Counted from the stretch's first letter, positions 10,601-24,602 are shown. The stretch: DNA of 64,000 bases from Datisca glomerata (GCA_003255025.1 QANY01004770.1:667790-731789), one strand, 5' to 3'. The notes: generated by a model not told the origin, from the sequence alone. Made by a program: numbers and translations.

Positions 10601-11377
10601 TGATCTAGGCGTATAATTTGATTTTAACAGTCTGGATTGAATGACCTAAAAAATATAAAAATATAATTATTTTTTTAAACTTTAGGTAATATAAATAATA
10701 AAAAATATATCTTAACAGTTTAAATCTGTCAACTATTGTTAACGTGGACGAGGCAGATACTCAACTCACTAATCTTTCTCTTTCTCCCCCCTTTAAACCG
10801 CACAACATCCAACCATTCCATCCATTTAGAGCGGCCAACCTACAATATTTGCCCTTTTTTTTTGTCTCTAATCCGCCAAAAAAACACCATCTTACACGTG
10901 AATCGCACGTGACCTCCTCTTATATTTTGAATTCGGGGCCTGACCGCCCTTTTCCCCCAATTTTCACTTTAGTATTAAAATAAAATAAATTTCTATATCG
11001 GCTTCCTTCTATTTAAAATTCGCTTCTTCACCCACTTTGTCCTTTTCTTCTATGAATTTCAAATCTACAGAGTCCCTACTTCTCTCTCTCTTAGCCGTTG
11101 CATTTCTACATCTCACCCTCTGCTTCTCTTGCTCCCTCAGTTCCTTGATCTAATTTAGGTATTTTCAGATCTTAATCTATCTCCATTTTTTTTCGCGGAT
11201 TGGTGGTTTTGTTAGCTCAAAATGTGTTTATAGAACGTGATGTATTGTTGACATTTTTTTCAAGGATCGATATTCTGAAGCTTTGCCCTAATTTGCGCAG
11301 GTTTGTTTTTGATTTTTTTTCATTACGTTTAGGTTGTTATAAGCCTTCTAGGGATTGCATTTCAGCTTCTGCTTGAG
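10601..11377 (+). promoter_or_regulatory. Kinesin promoter and 5' UTR region with an MSA-like site
   Basis: No gene lies here. A pyrimidine-rich stretch (11030-11160) precedes the start and probably includes the transcription start. At 11092-11102 the sequence TAGCCGTTGCA resembles the reverse complement of the mitosis-specific activator element (core AACGG bound by three-repeat MYB proteins), with one mismatch to the extended consensus. Such sites occur in promoters of G2/M-expressed plant kinesins, but one imperfect site can arise by chance. No clear TATA box was identified, and a 5' UTR intron is possible. Confidence 0.4.
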
Positions 11378-14300
11378 ATGGAGAGTTTGGAGGCGAGGCC
11401 ATTAGATTCTTCTCAGTGCGTGCGAGTTTCTGTTAATATACGGCCGTTGATTACATCCGAGCTCGTTCTTGGATGTACAGACTGCATTACCGTTGTTCCT
11501 GGAGAGCCTCAGGTATTTATATATCTAGTTACTTGATATGGATTCATTTTCGGACAAAAACGTGTATATGACTGTGGAATCTGGGTGTTATTTCAAGCAG
11601 TGTTGTTTGAATCGTACGATTCGTATCGAGTTGGAGGGTCTTCGATACTACTCACAATTTTGAATCGTATTTTGAGTGAATCATTCGATTCACGTGGTTT
11701 TACCCAGCGAGATGGGTGTGAATCGTGAAGAATACGAAAAAAAATCAGGGTTTGAAAGTGTTGCAGATTCGCAGCGAAGGAAGAAGACCACCAACGAAGA
11801 AGAAAAATAAAAGGGGAAGGATGAATAGTTCAGCTAAAACGTGTCTTAGTTTAACCTTTTAATATTTTTAAATTGTTATGACCTTTGACTACTGGACTTC
11901 TACACAAAAGTAATATATAAGTAACCTCTTTTTTCCACACAGTGCTTACACACGATGCAATTTTGACTTTATGATTGAGAGAAAATGGTTTTGTCTTCTT
12001 AATTATTGTATTCCTTAAAGTTATTATGTATCAGAAATCTTAAGTTAACGAGACATTAAGTAAGGAGCATTATGAATTAATTGTTTTATTTCTAATATTA
12101 TATATCTATATAAAATATATATGTATATGTTATAATATATTACATTTGATGTTGATTGTATCTTACAATTCACGATACATTATGATACACGATACACTAA
12201 TTTTGATAAACAATTTCCCATTTGATACACTAATTTGACAACCTTGATTTCAAGACCATAGATTGAATCGCTACATTGTTCATTGTCATGTTTCAGTTGA
12301 ATGCTAAGTCTTGCTTGTCTTCAAATTGAATGTTTTCTTATGCGAAAAACAGGTCCAAATTGGTTCACACGCATTCACGTATGACTATGTATATGGTAGC
12401 ACTGGATCACCACCTTCAACTATATATGGTGACTGCGTTGCTCCACTTGTTGATGCACTCTTCCACGGCTACAATGCCACAGTACTCGCTTATGGACAGG
12501 TTCAAGAGTTATTACTCCAATTTTCTTTTGTCTCTTTTGACTGTCTGCCTTCTTTTCTCTTTAGGCCTTTTGTCTTTGTTTTGTTATGACTGAGTTTCTT
12601 TCTCTTTATACTCTAGACGGGGTCTGGAAAGACTTATACCATGGGGACAAACTATACTGGGGAAGAAAGTAATGGAGGAATTATACCTAAAGTAATGGAA
12701 AGTATATTCAAAAGAGTTGAGACAGTGAAAGACTCTACTGAATTCTTGATCAGAGTCTCATTTATTGAGGTGAAATATGCTTCCTGTTGTTTCTCTTGGT
12801 TTGATTTCTTGGCCTTAAGTATGTAGATTATGTGCTCAACCTCAAATCTGAACTGCTACCTGACAGATATTCAAGGAAGAAGTTTTTGATTTGCTCGACC
12901 CGAATTCATCAGTTTTATCTAAAGGTGAAGGGGTTCATCTTGCAAAACCTTCTGTGCCTGCAAGAGTTCCAATACAAATTAGAGAAACAATAAACGGAGG
13001 TATAACACTGGCTGGTGTTACTGAGGCAGAAGTCAGGACAAAAGAAGAGATGGCCTCATACTTGTCACGTGGTTCCTTATCTCGTGCAACTGGGAGTACC
13101 AACATGAATAGTCAGTCAAGGTGTAGATCTCTTATGTTGCTGTCTATGACGTTGAAGTGTTTATGAATTTATATTAGTGCACCAAGCTATGCTTAATAGA
13201 TATAGCTTTTCTATGTCAATACTCTATTGGGAAATGTGGTTGCTAGATTGCTCTATACCTGGTCTGGTAAGTGAAAATGAGAACTTCCAATTTCCCTATA
13301 ATCTGGCTACTAGTATGTAGGAACTGGAAGGTAAAGGCGGCGTATCGTACTTAACTGCCTTCTTCTGTATCATAATAGATACCGTTCTGAGTGGACTGCA
13401 TTCATTTGTTTCTTATGAAGTTAGGAACTTATGATGTGACTTGAACTTCTTCGTGTACTGACCGACTTGCATAGACAGCTTTCCTTATTCATTCAAATCC
13501 TGTCCTGCCACTAGTAGATGGATAGGAAGTTAATATTTCGAACTTTCCATGTTATCATTTTTATATGCTTTTCAGCCGGTCACATGCTATCTTTACAATA
13601 ACCATGGAGCAAAAGAAAAGTGCCGGAGGCCTTGCGGGATCATCTCAAGATGACATCAATGATGATATTCTATGTGCGAAACTCCATCTGGTGGACCTTG
13701 CTGGTTCTGAGCGAGCAAAACGAACAGGTGCTGATGGCATGCGTTTTAAAGAAGGTATTTCTGATTACTGCATGTGGCTTTTCCATAGAGCTGAAACTTT
13801 TCTTTTTGATGAGTAGTTTCCCGATGGGGCTGTAGTAAGATTAACACATCATGTCGTGTTGGCTACAATAGGAACTAGAAGAGCTGTTTTTATTACTTGA
13901 TAATGGAGCTTGGGTTGATATCTAAATATATTTACACTTGTGGTTTAGGAATTCATATCAATAAAGGTTTATTGGCTCTTGGCAACGTTATAAGTGCGTT
14001 GGGCGATGAGAAGAAGCGTAAAGAAGGAGGCCATGTTCCCTACCGTGATAGCAAGTTAACACGCTTGTTACAGGCATGTATATTTTTCGTAGTTGCAGAT
14101 CTCACTGGGAATTTGATATGCATTGATATGCATTCTGATCTTAATTAAGCAACTTGATTTTCACTTCGCATGTGCGTCCGTTAGCTGCAACACTTAAACT
14201 TCTTATGCAGAATGCGTTTATGATATATGTACTTCCTGCATTTAAGCTAGGTATTAAGAGTGAAAAACAGATATAGTTGTAAACTCTGCCACATACTTTC

Positions 14301-17300
14301 TCAAATATGGTTGACTTCTCGGAGTCAGTCATTGCATCGTATTCTAGTGGTGGTGGAGAATGGATTTGGAGTTTGACGAGAAAATCTAATTCTATCATAA
14401 GTCCAAATGGCAACTAGATAGGCTTTATCATTAGTAAACAACTTAAGTCGAGTTACTTGTGAGTTAAATTTTCATGACTGATGGTTGAAAAATGGAATTT
14501 TTAGGATTCTCTTGGTGGGAACAGCAAAACCGTGATGATTGGTAGGTTTCCATATTCTTTGACGCTGCAAAGCTTTTTCAACACACTCAAAATGTGTTCC
14601 CCCAACTCTTATTTTTTGTTCTAAGATTATAAATGTTGTTTTACATGGTACAGCTTGTGTAAGTCCTGCTGACACAAATGCTGAGGAGACATTAAACACT
14701 TTGAAGTATGCAAATCGTGCTCGCAATATTCAGAACAAGGCAGTTGTAAGTTCTTTTATTCAATATAAGCATCCTGATTTCATTTTCCATTCCATGTTCT
14801 TGGTGGTGAGCTGATATATGTTTCTCTTTTAGGTCAATCGCGATCCCATGTCTACTCAATTGCAGAGAATGAGGAGCCAAATTGAGCAGTTGCAGACCGA
14901 GCTTCTATTCTACCGCAGTGACATGGGTGCACCGTTTGAAGAGCTTCAGGTATGTTACTGTTTTAAGAACTGTCAAGCATGGGCTTAGATGCATATGTTT
15001 GAAGAGCTTAATTGTTTCCAGATTCTCAAACATAAAATATCGTTGCTTGAAGCAAGCAACGCAGAGCTGCAGCGGGAGCTTCATGAGCGTCGAGTCACTT
15101 GTGAGCATTTGTCCCAACGTGCTATTGACGCCCAGGTGTTATTATGTTTTTTAATAGCTTGAATATGGTGCCTTGATTTCAACAAACTTCTGTAGGACCT
15201 TACTACCAATCAGTCTTGATATCCCAGTTGTATGCACGATATAGGTTGAAAAAGATAAACTGGCCTTGAAAATTGAATCAGCTCGAAATGGTAGATCTTG
15301 GGATGAGATTGACTCGAGTTCAGACAAGGTTGGCTGGAAACTTTCTTGGACTTACTTACATTGCTTGTAGCGCTGTTCTGTTGACACAAGGTTCTTTTTC
15401 AGGATTATGACTTAGTGAGAACTTATGTGTCAAAGATTCAAGAGTTAGAGGGTGAATTATTGCAAGCGAAAAACCTGAACAACTTAAAGCACAATCCGTT
15501 TATTGATTGTGTTGACTCAGATGAAGATAGACCCCACTCGAAAAATGTTTTATTTCCATCTAGAAATGAGTATTCATCCGATTATGATCCGAAAACTGTA
15601 GATATTTCAGGTAAGATTATTTCAAAGCTATTTTGGTTTATTTCATTTGACCTTGTTTTCTTCTTGCTTGATTATATTGGACACTAAACTGATTTTAACT
15701 AGATGTGATGATTTTTCTTTCCTCTCCTATCTAATGTCTGGCATGTACATCAAACGAATAAAATACTCTATTGGTTTGTCTTAAAGAGTAGATGGAGTGC
15801 CAGACAGTTTCTGAACTTGACTGAGTTTAAGTAATGAATTGTGTTCATTGCATTGTTTTGACTTTTCTGAGTAGTGTTGACTGCCTTCATTTTGTATTAA
15901 GCGGGAAAATATATTGTGCAAAGCTGGTTGACTAGAATTCTGTGCAGATGAGATTGAAGAGCATGAAAAGGAACTTGAACACTCTTCTCTTCAAGAAAAA
16001 TTGGATAGGGAGCTAAAAGAATTGGATAAGAAACTTGAACTGAAGGAGGTAAAATCTCTTTATCTTTTTTATATTGACTTTAATCATTTTTAGTAATGAT
16101 TATTTTAATGCAGAATGATATTACTAAGTTAGTTGGTAAATTTTGCATTTTCTTGTTAAATTGCTTTGAGTTCCAAAATTGCCTGCTTAGATTTTTCCAA
16201 AGTTTTCACTGTAAATGTCTGCACTATATTTTATGAGAATATTCTGTGCATGCTATGCTCTCAATGGATGTTTGAGCTATTATATGAGTCGATATGTATA
16301 TCAGCAAACTATATCTTTTTATATCACCTGTTGTTGCTTAAGACCTTTATGCTTATTGATGATATTTGAATGATTTGTTTTACTTTGTAATTTACTCGTT
16401 GAAGGCCGAAATGAAGCGTTTTGCTGGTGTTGATACATCTGTTCTTAAACAACATTATGAAAAGAAAGTTCATGAGTTGGAAGTAGAGAAGAAAGCTTTG
16501 CAGGTAAATGCCCTTACAGTATATATTTCTGATGTAAAGGTTTATATAATTTAATTCTTTACTTGTAAATTTACAGAAAGAGATTGAAGAACTTCGTAAT
16601 AATCTTGTACATATATCTTCTAATTCTGACGATGGTGCTCAAAAGTTGAAGGAAGAGTACCTTCAAAAATTGAATATCCTTGAAGCACAGGTGAGTTTTG
16701 AACTTTATTAATCCTTTAAACTACTGTTACACGTCATGGCCTAATAAATTATCTTTTCAGGTTTCAGAGTTGAAAAAGAAACAAGATGCCCAAGCTCAAC
16801 TATTGAGACAAAAGCAAAAAAGTGATGAGGCAGCGAGAAGACTGCAGGATGAAATTCATAGAATAAAAACTCAAAAGGTGGCGATCTGTCCTAGGTGGAT
16901 CCTTTTAACGCCACATAATGAACTTTGTTTTATCCTTAACTAATAATTCAACTTTTTTTCTTAGGTTCAACTTCAGCATAAAATTAAACAAGAGTCCGAG
17001 CAATTTAGGTTATGGAAGCAATCACGAGAAAAAGAAGTTCTTCAGGTATATTCGGTGATGGAGGAATGAATTATATCTTGCATGACCTACAAGTTATTCA
17101 TAAAGTTGCAACACGTGAGATAATATAGTTTAAAAGATCATATGATAATTTTGAAGTATTAATCCTATAAAAGTTAACTGAAGAATTGCAATTACAAAAG
17201 GTGTACAAACAAGGATAAGGGCCCCAAAGAAGTAGGGTGCTTGTCTTAATAACAAATTATGAGGATTATCTTTCAAGAAACCTGATAAATGCATTATTTC

Positions 17301-20300
17301 CCTTGTAAATTAAGATTGATAGCTATAGACTTGGTGGACTGGAGTATAGTTGAACTAGGCACCAATATATTAAGCATTCTTCTTGGATACATGTATATTA
17401 GTCTATCCTAAAACCGGTCAATTTAATAAAGGAAATGCCAGTGAAATTTGAAAATACTTAAAATCCTTGTTGCTGTTTAATAATAAGTTTGGTGCCGATG
17501 GATGAATGTGTTTTAACATATGAAATTTTGGATTTGTGAAGCTTAAATGCATTCTCACTTGTAACGTTCAGAATTTCCAGTATGTTGCAAATGTAAGTCC
17601 TGTGTTTGTCTATTTCCAGCTCAAGAAAGAGGGGAGGAGGAATGAGTACGAGATGCATAAGTTATTGGCCTTGAATCAAAGACAGAAAATGGTATTTTAT
17701 TGGCTACTGTGTACTATTGTTCTTAGTTACCAAGAGTTCTCATCTCACTCTATGCATCATTGTATCAGGTTTTGCAAAGAAAGACAGAGGAAGCGGCTCA
17801 AGCAACAAAAAGGTTAAAGGAGCTTTTAGAATCTCGAAAAGCGTCGTCACGTGAAACTTCCAGTTAGTAAACTCGTTGCTATCATGTGGTTAAGTTTTTA
17901 CGCTATCATGTGGTTAAGTTTGTATTAGTTAATAACAATTTGCTTTCAAAATGCAGCTGCAGGAAATGGCAATGGTCCAGGGCTTCAGGTAACTCACAGT
18001 TGTATCTTAAAATATCCTACAAATGAACAACACTTAGATATGGCTCTGTGGCTTGGAAACACATGTCTGTGTTGGTGGTTTAATTAACATATTTACTTTA
18101 TGTTTCTGATAAAAAATATATTTACTTTATGTTTCTGATCAAAGAAATATATTTACTATATGAATATATCTCTAACAATTGTTTTTGTGAATAAGGCTCT
18201 AATGCAAGTGATTGAGCATGAGCTTGAAGTCACCGTACGTGTACACGAAGTTCGTTCTGAATATGAGCGTCAAATGGAAGAGTGAGTTTTGATTTAGTCG
18301 TTTAGAATACTTCACAACTTTGTTCGTGATCTTTAACCCCTTCTCATCTAGCTAGGTATTGAGAATGAGTTATGGCTCATAAGAGTTTGGTATATTCTAT
18401 TGCAATTGTGTATATACAACTGTGGCTACTCATTGAATATAGATAGTATGATCTTATATGTGATTGGATGGTTGGCTTGGATTGTTCACAGTAACTTATT
18501 TCTTGTGTAGCATAATAACAATCAATCATTATTTCCTGTCAAATGAAATGCAATTTGATCATTTGTCATTATCATTATTAGATTTCTCGCTCAATAAGCA
18601 TTTTATTTTTCTTCTTCATGTGATCGGTTAGTTTGTTTTTCCTCACTTCCTCACATGAACGGTTAGTACTACTGTTTTTTTCTAAGAGTTAAATATGTTA
18701 GTACTACGACAAACTGGTAATTTGTTTTCTGTACATTAAGTTGACCTGTCAAGCTTGTTTTGTTCTACATGTTACCAATTGTCTTACCAAAGTCCATTAT
18801 GCAAATTCTTTTGTGCTGCTTGTGAGAATTTCTGATCATATCAGCTTTGCTATTGTATTGTAGGAGAGCTAGAATGGCTAAGGAGGTTGCAAAACTAAAG
18901 GAAGAAGTGGAATTACTGAGGGCATCCAACTTGAGGTATGGATGTCTATGATGTTTTTTGTTTCTGGAATATTTTCATTACCTCTGAGCAATTTGTCTAA
19001 ATTACTTTGTTAAATTATGTTTGTTGTAGTGATTGTTCCCAGACAATGTCTCCTGGTGCTAGAAATTCGAGGATTTTTGCCCTCGAAAATATGCTTGCGA
19101 CATCATCTAGCACCCTGGTTTCCATGGCATCACAGTTGTCTGAGGCAGAAGAGCGTGAGCGAGTTTTCAGTGGCAGGGGGCGGTGGAATCAAATTCGATC
19201 TCTTGGCGATGCAAAAAATTTGATGAATTTTTTGTTCAATTTAGCTTCATCCTCCAGGTACTTTATTTGAAATGTTATCCGTACTGAAGCTTGTTTATGT
19301 GTCAGCCCATTTAAGAGATAGCTTTCCTCATATTAACTCTGCTGATATCAGATCTGAGTTTTCATCCATATATGTTCTTATGAGTTTCTTTACTGAGCTA
19401 ACTCTTTCCCTGCTTTTTTAAGGTGCTTGTTACGCGATAATGAAGTTGCTTGTAGAGAAAAAGATTCAGAAATAAGAGAATTGAAGCAAAAGATAGTTGC
19501 CCTGAGTAGTTCTCTCAGAAAATCTGAATTGCAGAAAGTAGAACTTATTCACCAGGTGAAGTCACTGATCTAGTTTTCTGGTTCATGTTATGTTACCCTT
19601 GATTGTCGCATGTTCTATTGGCATTTCTGAATAGTTGGGGGATATAATGCATGATCTCATCCTTTAGTTCAAGTGTTCCTCTCATAGGTAAGAGTGCAAT
19701 CCTTCTGCTGTGTGGTCGTAGATTCTTGTAAATGTTTTGTAAATGATTGATGATGCAGAGAAATAGACTTGACTGCAGAAAACAAGTGCAAATGCAATTG
19801 GTCAAGTAGAGATGCTAATTTTGTATAGTGGACTCAAGATATGGTAATTTTGTAAATGGTTGACGATGCAGAGAAAATAAAAATAGACTTGACTGCAGAA
19901 AAGAAGTGCATATGCAATAGGTCAAGTGGGAGATAGTAATCCAGAAATTGACATGGGAAGGAAAAAGTTAAATACAAACAAGTTGCCCAGCCGTTTTATG
20001 CCTCTCTTCTTAAATTATCAATGGAGGTTGAGGGCAATAGTTCATCTAACTGAATCACGACTTTAGATAGAAGTAGTACACAGTTGAAGACAGACTTACT
20101 GTGATTTGAGGGTAGCTCCATAAACAGTGTATTTGTTGCCTCTCGTACTTCCTCTATGAAGAATGCGTAAAATGCAAAAACCTGACAGCACATAATGTGT
20201 ACTCTACTGCAGAATTCAGCGTTGAAATGCTCTATGGGTGGACATAAGTATGACTTACGGAAGCAGGTAGTTTCCTTTCTCTTCAACCTGCAAGCTTTTT

Positions 20301-22238
20301 ACTGTGTTTCTAGCTCAACGACTATGGGAAATTTTTACAATATACATTTATAAAAATTTCTACAATGCTCATTATTCTTAGATTGTTAAACATCTGTACT
20401 AAATCATTAGACTTTCGGTAATTAACTTACGGGCTGAAATTCATGGCACTAGGAAAATCGGGCTTCTTTTGTCTTACTGGAGGACATGGATACATCTGAC
20501 TCAGAACATTCAGACATGGATGCCACTGATGATGACTGGGTAGAGTCTACAAAGCAGCTTGTTAAGAAGAGAAATTCCAAAGCAAGGGATCGTTCAAGTA
20601 TAGCACCGTCAGATGGCAGTAATTCTGGAGGTTCACAGCTGGATAGTTCTGGAGAGGGAATTATTTCTGTGAATGAGAATACTACAGCTTCAGGCTTTTG
20701 CTGTTCTTGCAGTAAATCCTCTTCGTGCAAGACGGTGAAATGCCAATGCAGGGCAAGCAATGGTGCTTGTGGTACTTCGTGTGGTTGTATACCCTCCAAG
20801 TGTGCAAACAGAGGTTTTAGAAGAGAACTGGATGATTCATCACAGTTGGAGATGGTTGAAGGGATGGGAAATGGTTCTGAAATCAATGAGGCGGAGAAGT
20901 ATCGTTCTCTTGCTTCTCAAGGTGCAATGTTGCTTCAGAGTGCATTGGTTGAGAAGCCTGCTGCTGAGACTAGTGAGGATGGTGGGCTAAGAAGAAAGCC
21001 ACTATCTGACATTGGAAACAATACAATGGTATTTTCCGAAATCTCTTTAACAACCGTTTAACTATTTCCTGCATTCCTTTACATTTTGGATAGTTCTCTC
21101 ATGTCAGTGTCTGACATGAGAATTTTTTTTGAATCTTGTCCGTTTTCATTTTTAATGTCGTCATTCGCATAAGAAAAATTAACCTTTTAAAGAAATAATT
21201 TTGAAGCTTGAGCTGAGTTAATCTACTTTACATTCTGGATAGGAGTCCTATAATTTGAGTGTCTAACATGAGAGATTACGTCGAATCTTGAGCATTATTT
21301 CATCTTTAATGGTCTAGATTTGTCAAGAAAAATAAACCTTTTAAAGAAATAATTTTGAAATTTGAGCTACGTAAACGTGGACCATTGAATTTACTACACA
21401 CGATTCCCTTATACTAGAAGGGTCATTCTTTGGTACGGCCACTGTTCTGTACTGAGATCTTTTTGAGGTACCTGTAATACGTTTGAGGTTTCTGCAACGC
21501 ATTAGAAGTATATCACTACTCATCGAATTTTAGGTAGCTCACTATATATTTGAAACTCACCTACATTCGAGGTATCGTATTCGGTCCGTACCAAATAATT
21601 TTCGGAGAAGCAACAAGGTATCCAAATCGCTATATATTTCATTTCTAATATTTAATTTGAAATTGGCCTAATTTTGTTGAGAAGCTACCGTCTTTCACAT
21701 CTCCTAAGGGGCTGCAATCTACTATTTCCTGTCTTGCTTTTACTTGTTTTGTTCATGCTATTTGAATAGAGAGTAATTGAAGAATTTTCAGGGGTGATTG
21801 TAAGGATTCTAATCTAATCTTAGGAGTTGTTTCTAGGTTGATTAGGGAGAGACTGTCTTCTCTATAATTCTCTTAACCAATATTTCCAAGCTGCAACAGG
21901 TCAAATCAAAAGCGCCAAAACCCATCCAGAGAAAGAAGTGGCGCAGATCTACAATTCAGCTGGTGTCTACTGCTCCACCACCACCACCTCCAACACAGCT
22001 AGAGAACCCTGAAGCCACCACCATAAGAATAGACAACAGCACAAATGAGGTAAACATCCCATTGAAGTTACCAAGGGCCATGCGATCAGCTTCATCCAAT
22101 GGAAGCAGCCTATTAAGAGAGCGGAATGCCGGTCATCCTGATGAACCAGCTGGTAATAAGGATGCTGGGATTCTTATTCCAGGAAGTCCCGGCAGACCAA
22201 AAAGAGCATCAGATGAGAAAGAGAATTGTGGCCTTTGA
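11378..22238 (+). CDS. KIN4C: Kinesin-4 family motor protein, KIN-4C type (27 exons, 1280 aa)
   Basis: ATP-driven microtubule motor. Coding exons: 11378-11512, 12353-12499, 12617-12769, 12867-13120, 13576-13754, 13949-14073, 14505-14541, 14654-14745, 14833-14949, 15022-15135, 15245-15328, 15403-15610, 15948-16048, 16405-16503, 16577-16690, 16761-16877, 16965-17045, 17620-17691, 17769-17862, 17957-17988, 18196-18281, 18864-18935, 19030-19257, 19423-19555, 20213-20266, 20453-21028, 21900-22238. They join in frame with no internal stop. The motor (about 1-375) has P-loop GQTGSGKT (93-100, split by intron 2), SSRSH (229-233) and DLAGSE (270-275). A coiled coil follows to about 960, then DMDTSDSE, a Cys-rich motif (1059-1094, [17 protein letters not shown]) and a basic RKKWRR (1179-1184). 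Length and the Cys-rich tail fit KIN-4C better than FRA1/KIN-4A. Intron 6 is GC-AG. The 54-nt exon 25 was placed by frame and homology and is the least certain. Confidence 0.93.
11600..12246. mobile_element. MITE-like insertion in kinesin intron 1
   Basis: The left end GTTGTTTGAATCGTACGATTCG and the reverse complement of the right end, GGTTGTCAAATTAGTGTATC, form a weak terminal inverted repeat. GAATCG/CGATTC words recur on the left, and on the right a GATACACTAAT word repeats. The insertion accounts for most of the 840-bp intron. It is decayed, and the ends are approximate. Confidence 0.4.
14074..14504 (+). other. GC-AG intron (kinesin intron 6)
   Basis: Exon 6 must end ...CTTGTTACAG and exon 7 start GATTCTCTTGG to keep the kinesin frame (LLQ then DSLGGNSK). 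The first intron bases are GCATGT, giving a CAG|GCATGT donor; the acceptor is TTTTTAG. No in-frame GT donor is available at the junction. Confidence 0.85.
19735..19940. repeat. Tandem duplication (~113 bp) in kinesin intron 24
   Basis: Two copies start near 19735 and 19848. Both contain the words GATGCAGAGAAA, ATAGACTTGACTGCAGAAAA and GTGCAAATGCAAT (or variant), followed by GTCAAGT. They differ by a few substitutions and an AAATAA insertion. The duplication lies just upstream of the small exon at 20213. Confidence 0.85.
21076..21369. repeat. Tandem duplication (~147 bp) in kinesin intron 26
   Basis: Copy 1 spans about 21076-21214 and copy 2 about 21225-21369. Shared blocks include TTTACATT(T/C)TGGATAG, TGTCT(G/A)ACATGAGA and the perfect run AACCTTTTAAAGAAATAATT. 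Confidence 0.85.
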
Positions 22239-24602
22239 GTTGGTATATTAGTCTCTTCCCCGGTGATGGTGATGATATCTTTACCAACAATGTAAAACGT
22301 CATGATGCATTGCATTCCATGGCAGTAAATTCTTTGGTGGTTTCTTGGGAGAAAGAACCACAAGGCTACAAGATGTGTTTAGGTGTGTACGGAAGTGTAT
22401 CAAAAATAATTATTTTTGCTCGAAACAGATGAAGTAATGTAGATGACAAATGTTTGTTATCTTTGTTAATCATGAGGGAGTCGATGAAAATTGAGATTGT
22501 AAAAAATGACTCATGTTTCTTTCCTTTATTAAATGCTTTTGGCCCTGTGGGTTATTTCCTACTTAGGAGAAGCTCTAACTCGATTATTTCCTAATAGTTG
22601 TACTTCACACGTCACAACTAAATATTAGGGGTTTTGCCCAAGGAAAAGCTGGTTTGCCCTAGTTATGCAATCTGATAAACAACCACCATCTTACTCGGCT
22701 TCATTCCTCTCTTTTCTTCTTCTTTTCATATTCTTTTTTTTTAATAAGAAATGAGTAGGGGGTTAATGGTGGATGAAGAGATGTATATATCACCTCTCTA
22801 AGAGTTAATAAAATGATGTAAACCGTAGATCTTAGTCAAGATATTCAATCAACTTATCATACGAGCCCACCCTTGAAGACTTCCTTGTTCTATTTTGTTG
22901 ATAATTGAGGCATTCCTCCAATTGATGTCATGCTTACTTTACAAAGTAGGAATGACTTTGCAGAGTGAAGTACTCTCATGTATACTTTGAAAAGAAATCA
23001 TTTTAACTGTGTATCAATTAATAGTTCTTGATACACATATAAAGGTTCAGATCTCATTAGTTCATCGATTTATGGGCCTATTTGATATGATTTTAAGGAT
23101 CAGATCTCATTAGTAAAACTGCAAAATTAAATGACCAAGATTGAATTATCACTGTCGTTCCTACGACGGCAAAAATCTGTCTCCATATATCCCAAATTTT
23201 TACTACCAAATCAAAGAAAATCACATCATGGCAATCCTGACAAGATGGGTCCAAGATAATTTTTAGGACAGCATGTTGATAAAACTAACCTTACGTGGCA
23301 TATATGTCATTTAAATCACTACATATAATCATAATGAAGAGCATAAAAATGTTAACAAGTCTTTATCACGCAATTATGTGGCATGTGCACCGTTGCTTTG
23401 CTTGGCTCATAATGCATAACTCGCCATATTCATGAATGATTGAGTAAAGAAATTGATTATAATATAATCTCACTCTTCGGGAAAAGCTTGAGAGGCCACC
23501 CATACATTACTGCTTTGTCCTTAGCTTTAGGCCTCTTCTTCAAGTTTGGATTTTGATGATGAATGTATTGATCGTACTAAATCTTTTAGGAGTTGAGTTT
23601 GGCTTTGCAATGGGCTCTTTGAGAAGAAAAAGGTCATTAATTAATCATAATTCATAATATCTTTAGAAGTTAAATGAGAATAAGAATCATTATTAGACAA
23701 TTTTATTCACTTAATATTTTATAATTTTTAAAATTACCCTGAGCCTATTAATTATGCACCATTAATTGTAATTTTCTCATTTTCTTATATCTTAAAATAA
23801 TGTATCTCTTAAGTAAATTTTGTATTTTTTATCGTTTCTAATCTGAAATTTATTTTTAGACATGAGAATATATTATATTATTTTTTTCATTAAGATATAT
23901 TAGAAAAATTCAATCAATAATCAATAAAAGAATAAAATACGTTTTTAGCTGATAGAGATCAAAGATATACTAAAAGGATTAAACTGAAAAATGTATAGAT
24001 GATGTTCTTCTGGTATAACTAAATTAGTAGAAAATATTTTAAGAAATAAGACTTATGAAAAGCATAAATGTTATAATAATAGTTTTTTTAATTTTATTTA
24101 CTAATAAATATATCTTATCAACTTTTATTTAAATAACAAATAATTTATAAGTAACAATCAAAATAATAAGTGCATATACCAAGTGCTCTACACGTGTATT
24201 TAAGTAGTATAGTTAGAAGTGTTTTTGACTTCTTATCTCTTGGAGCTAAAACTATGGGAGAACTACACTAAATTCACTTGTGCTCTACACGTTCATTTTT
24301 TAAGTGCATATCAGTATGCTGTTTTTCCCAAGACAATCTTTTGAACGTAGAAATGTCAAAGGTTTTGTTTTGCTCCAAAAAGTGCTTTGTTTCTTGAAAG
24401 TTTTATAGCTCTCTTATACAGTGACACAGCTACTACTTCTTTGCAAGGGGTGTATAAAATAAAAATAATATCTTTTAATTGTATAAAATTTAAATTTTCT
24501 AAATAGATAATTTCAAATTAAATAAATATATATCCGCCACATAGTAAATATGAATAAAGAAAAATATCTTTTAATTGTAGATTAATACAAAAATATCTCT
24601 AA
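22239..24602. other. Kinesin 3' region and intergenic DNA, no gene seen
   Basis: The kinesin 3' UTR probably ends within about 300 bp of the stop (an AT-rich stretch with TTTATTAAATG near 22528). The rest, to about 24602, is AT-rich with no gene, RNA gene or strong repeat that I can recognise. Confidence 0.45.

Noticed and set aside
20449..20886. 145-codon minus-strand open frame opposite kinesin exon 26
   Set aside because: It overlaps a conserved coding exon with the Cys-rich motif on the plus strand and has no domain of its own.
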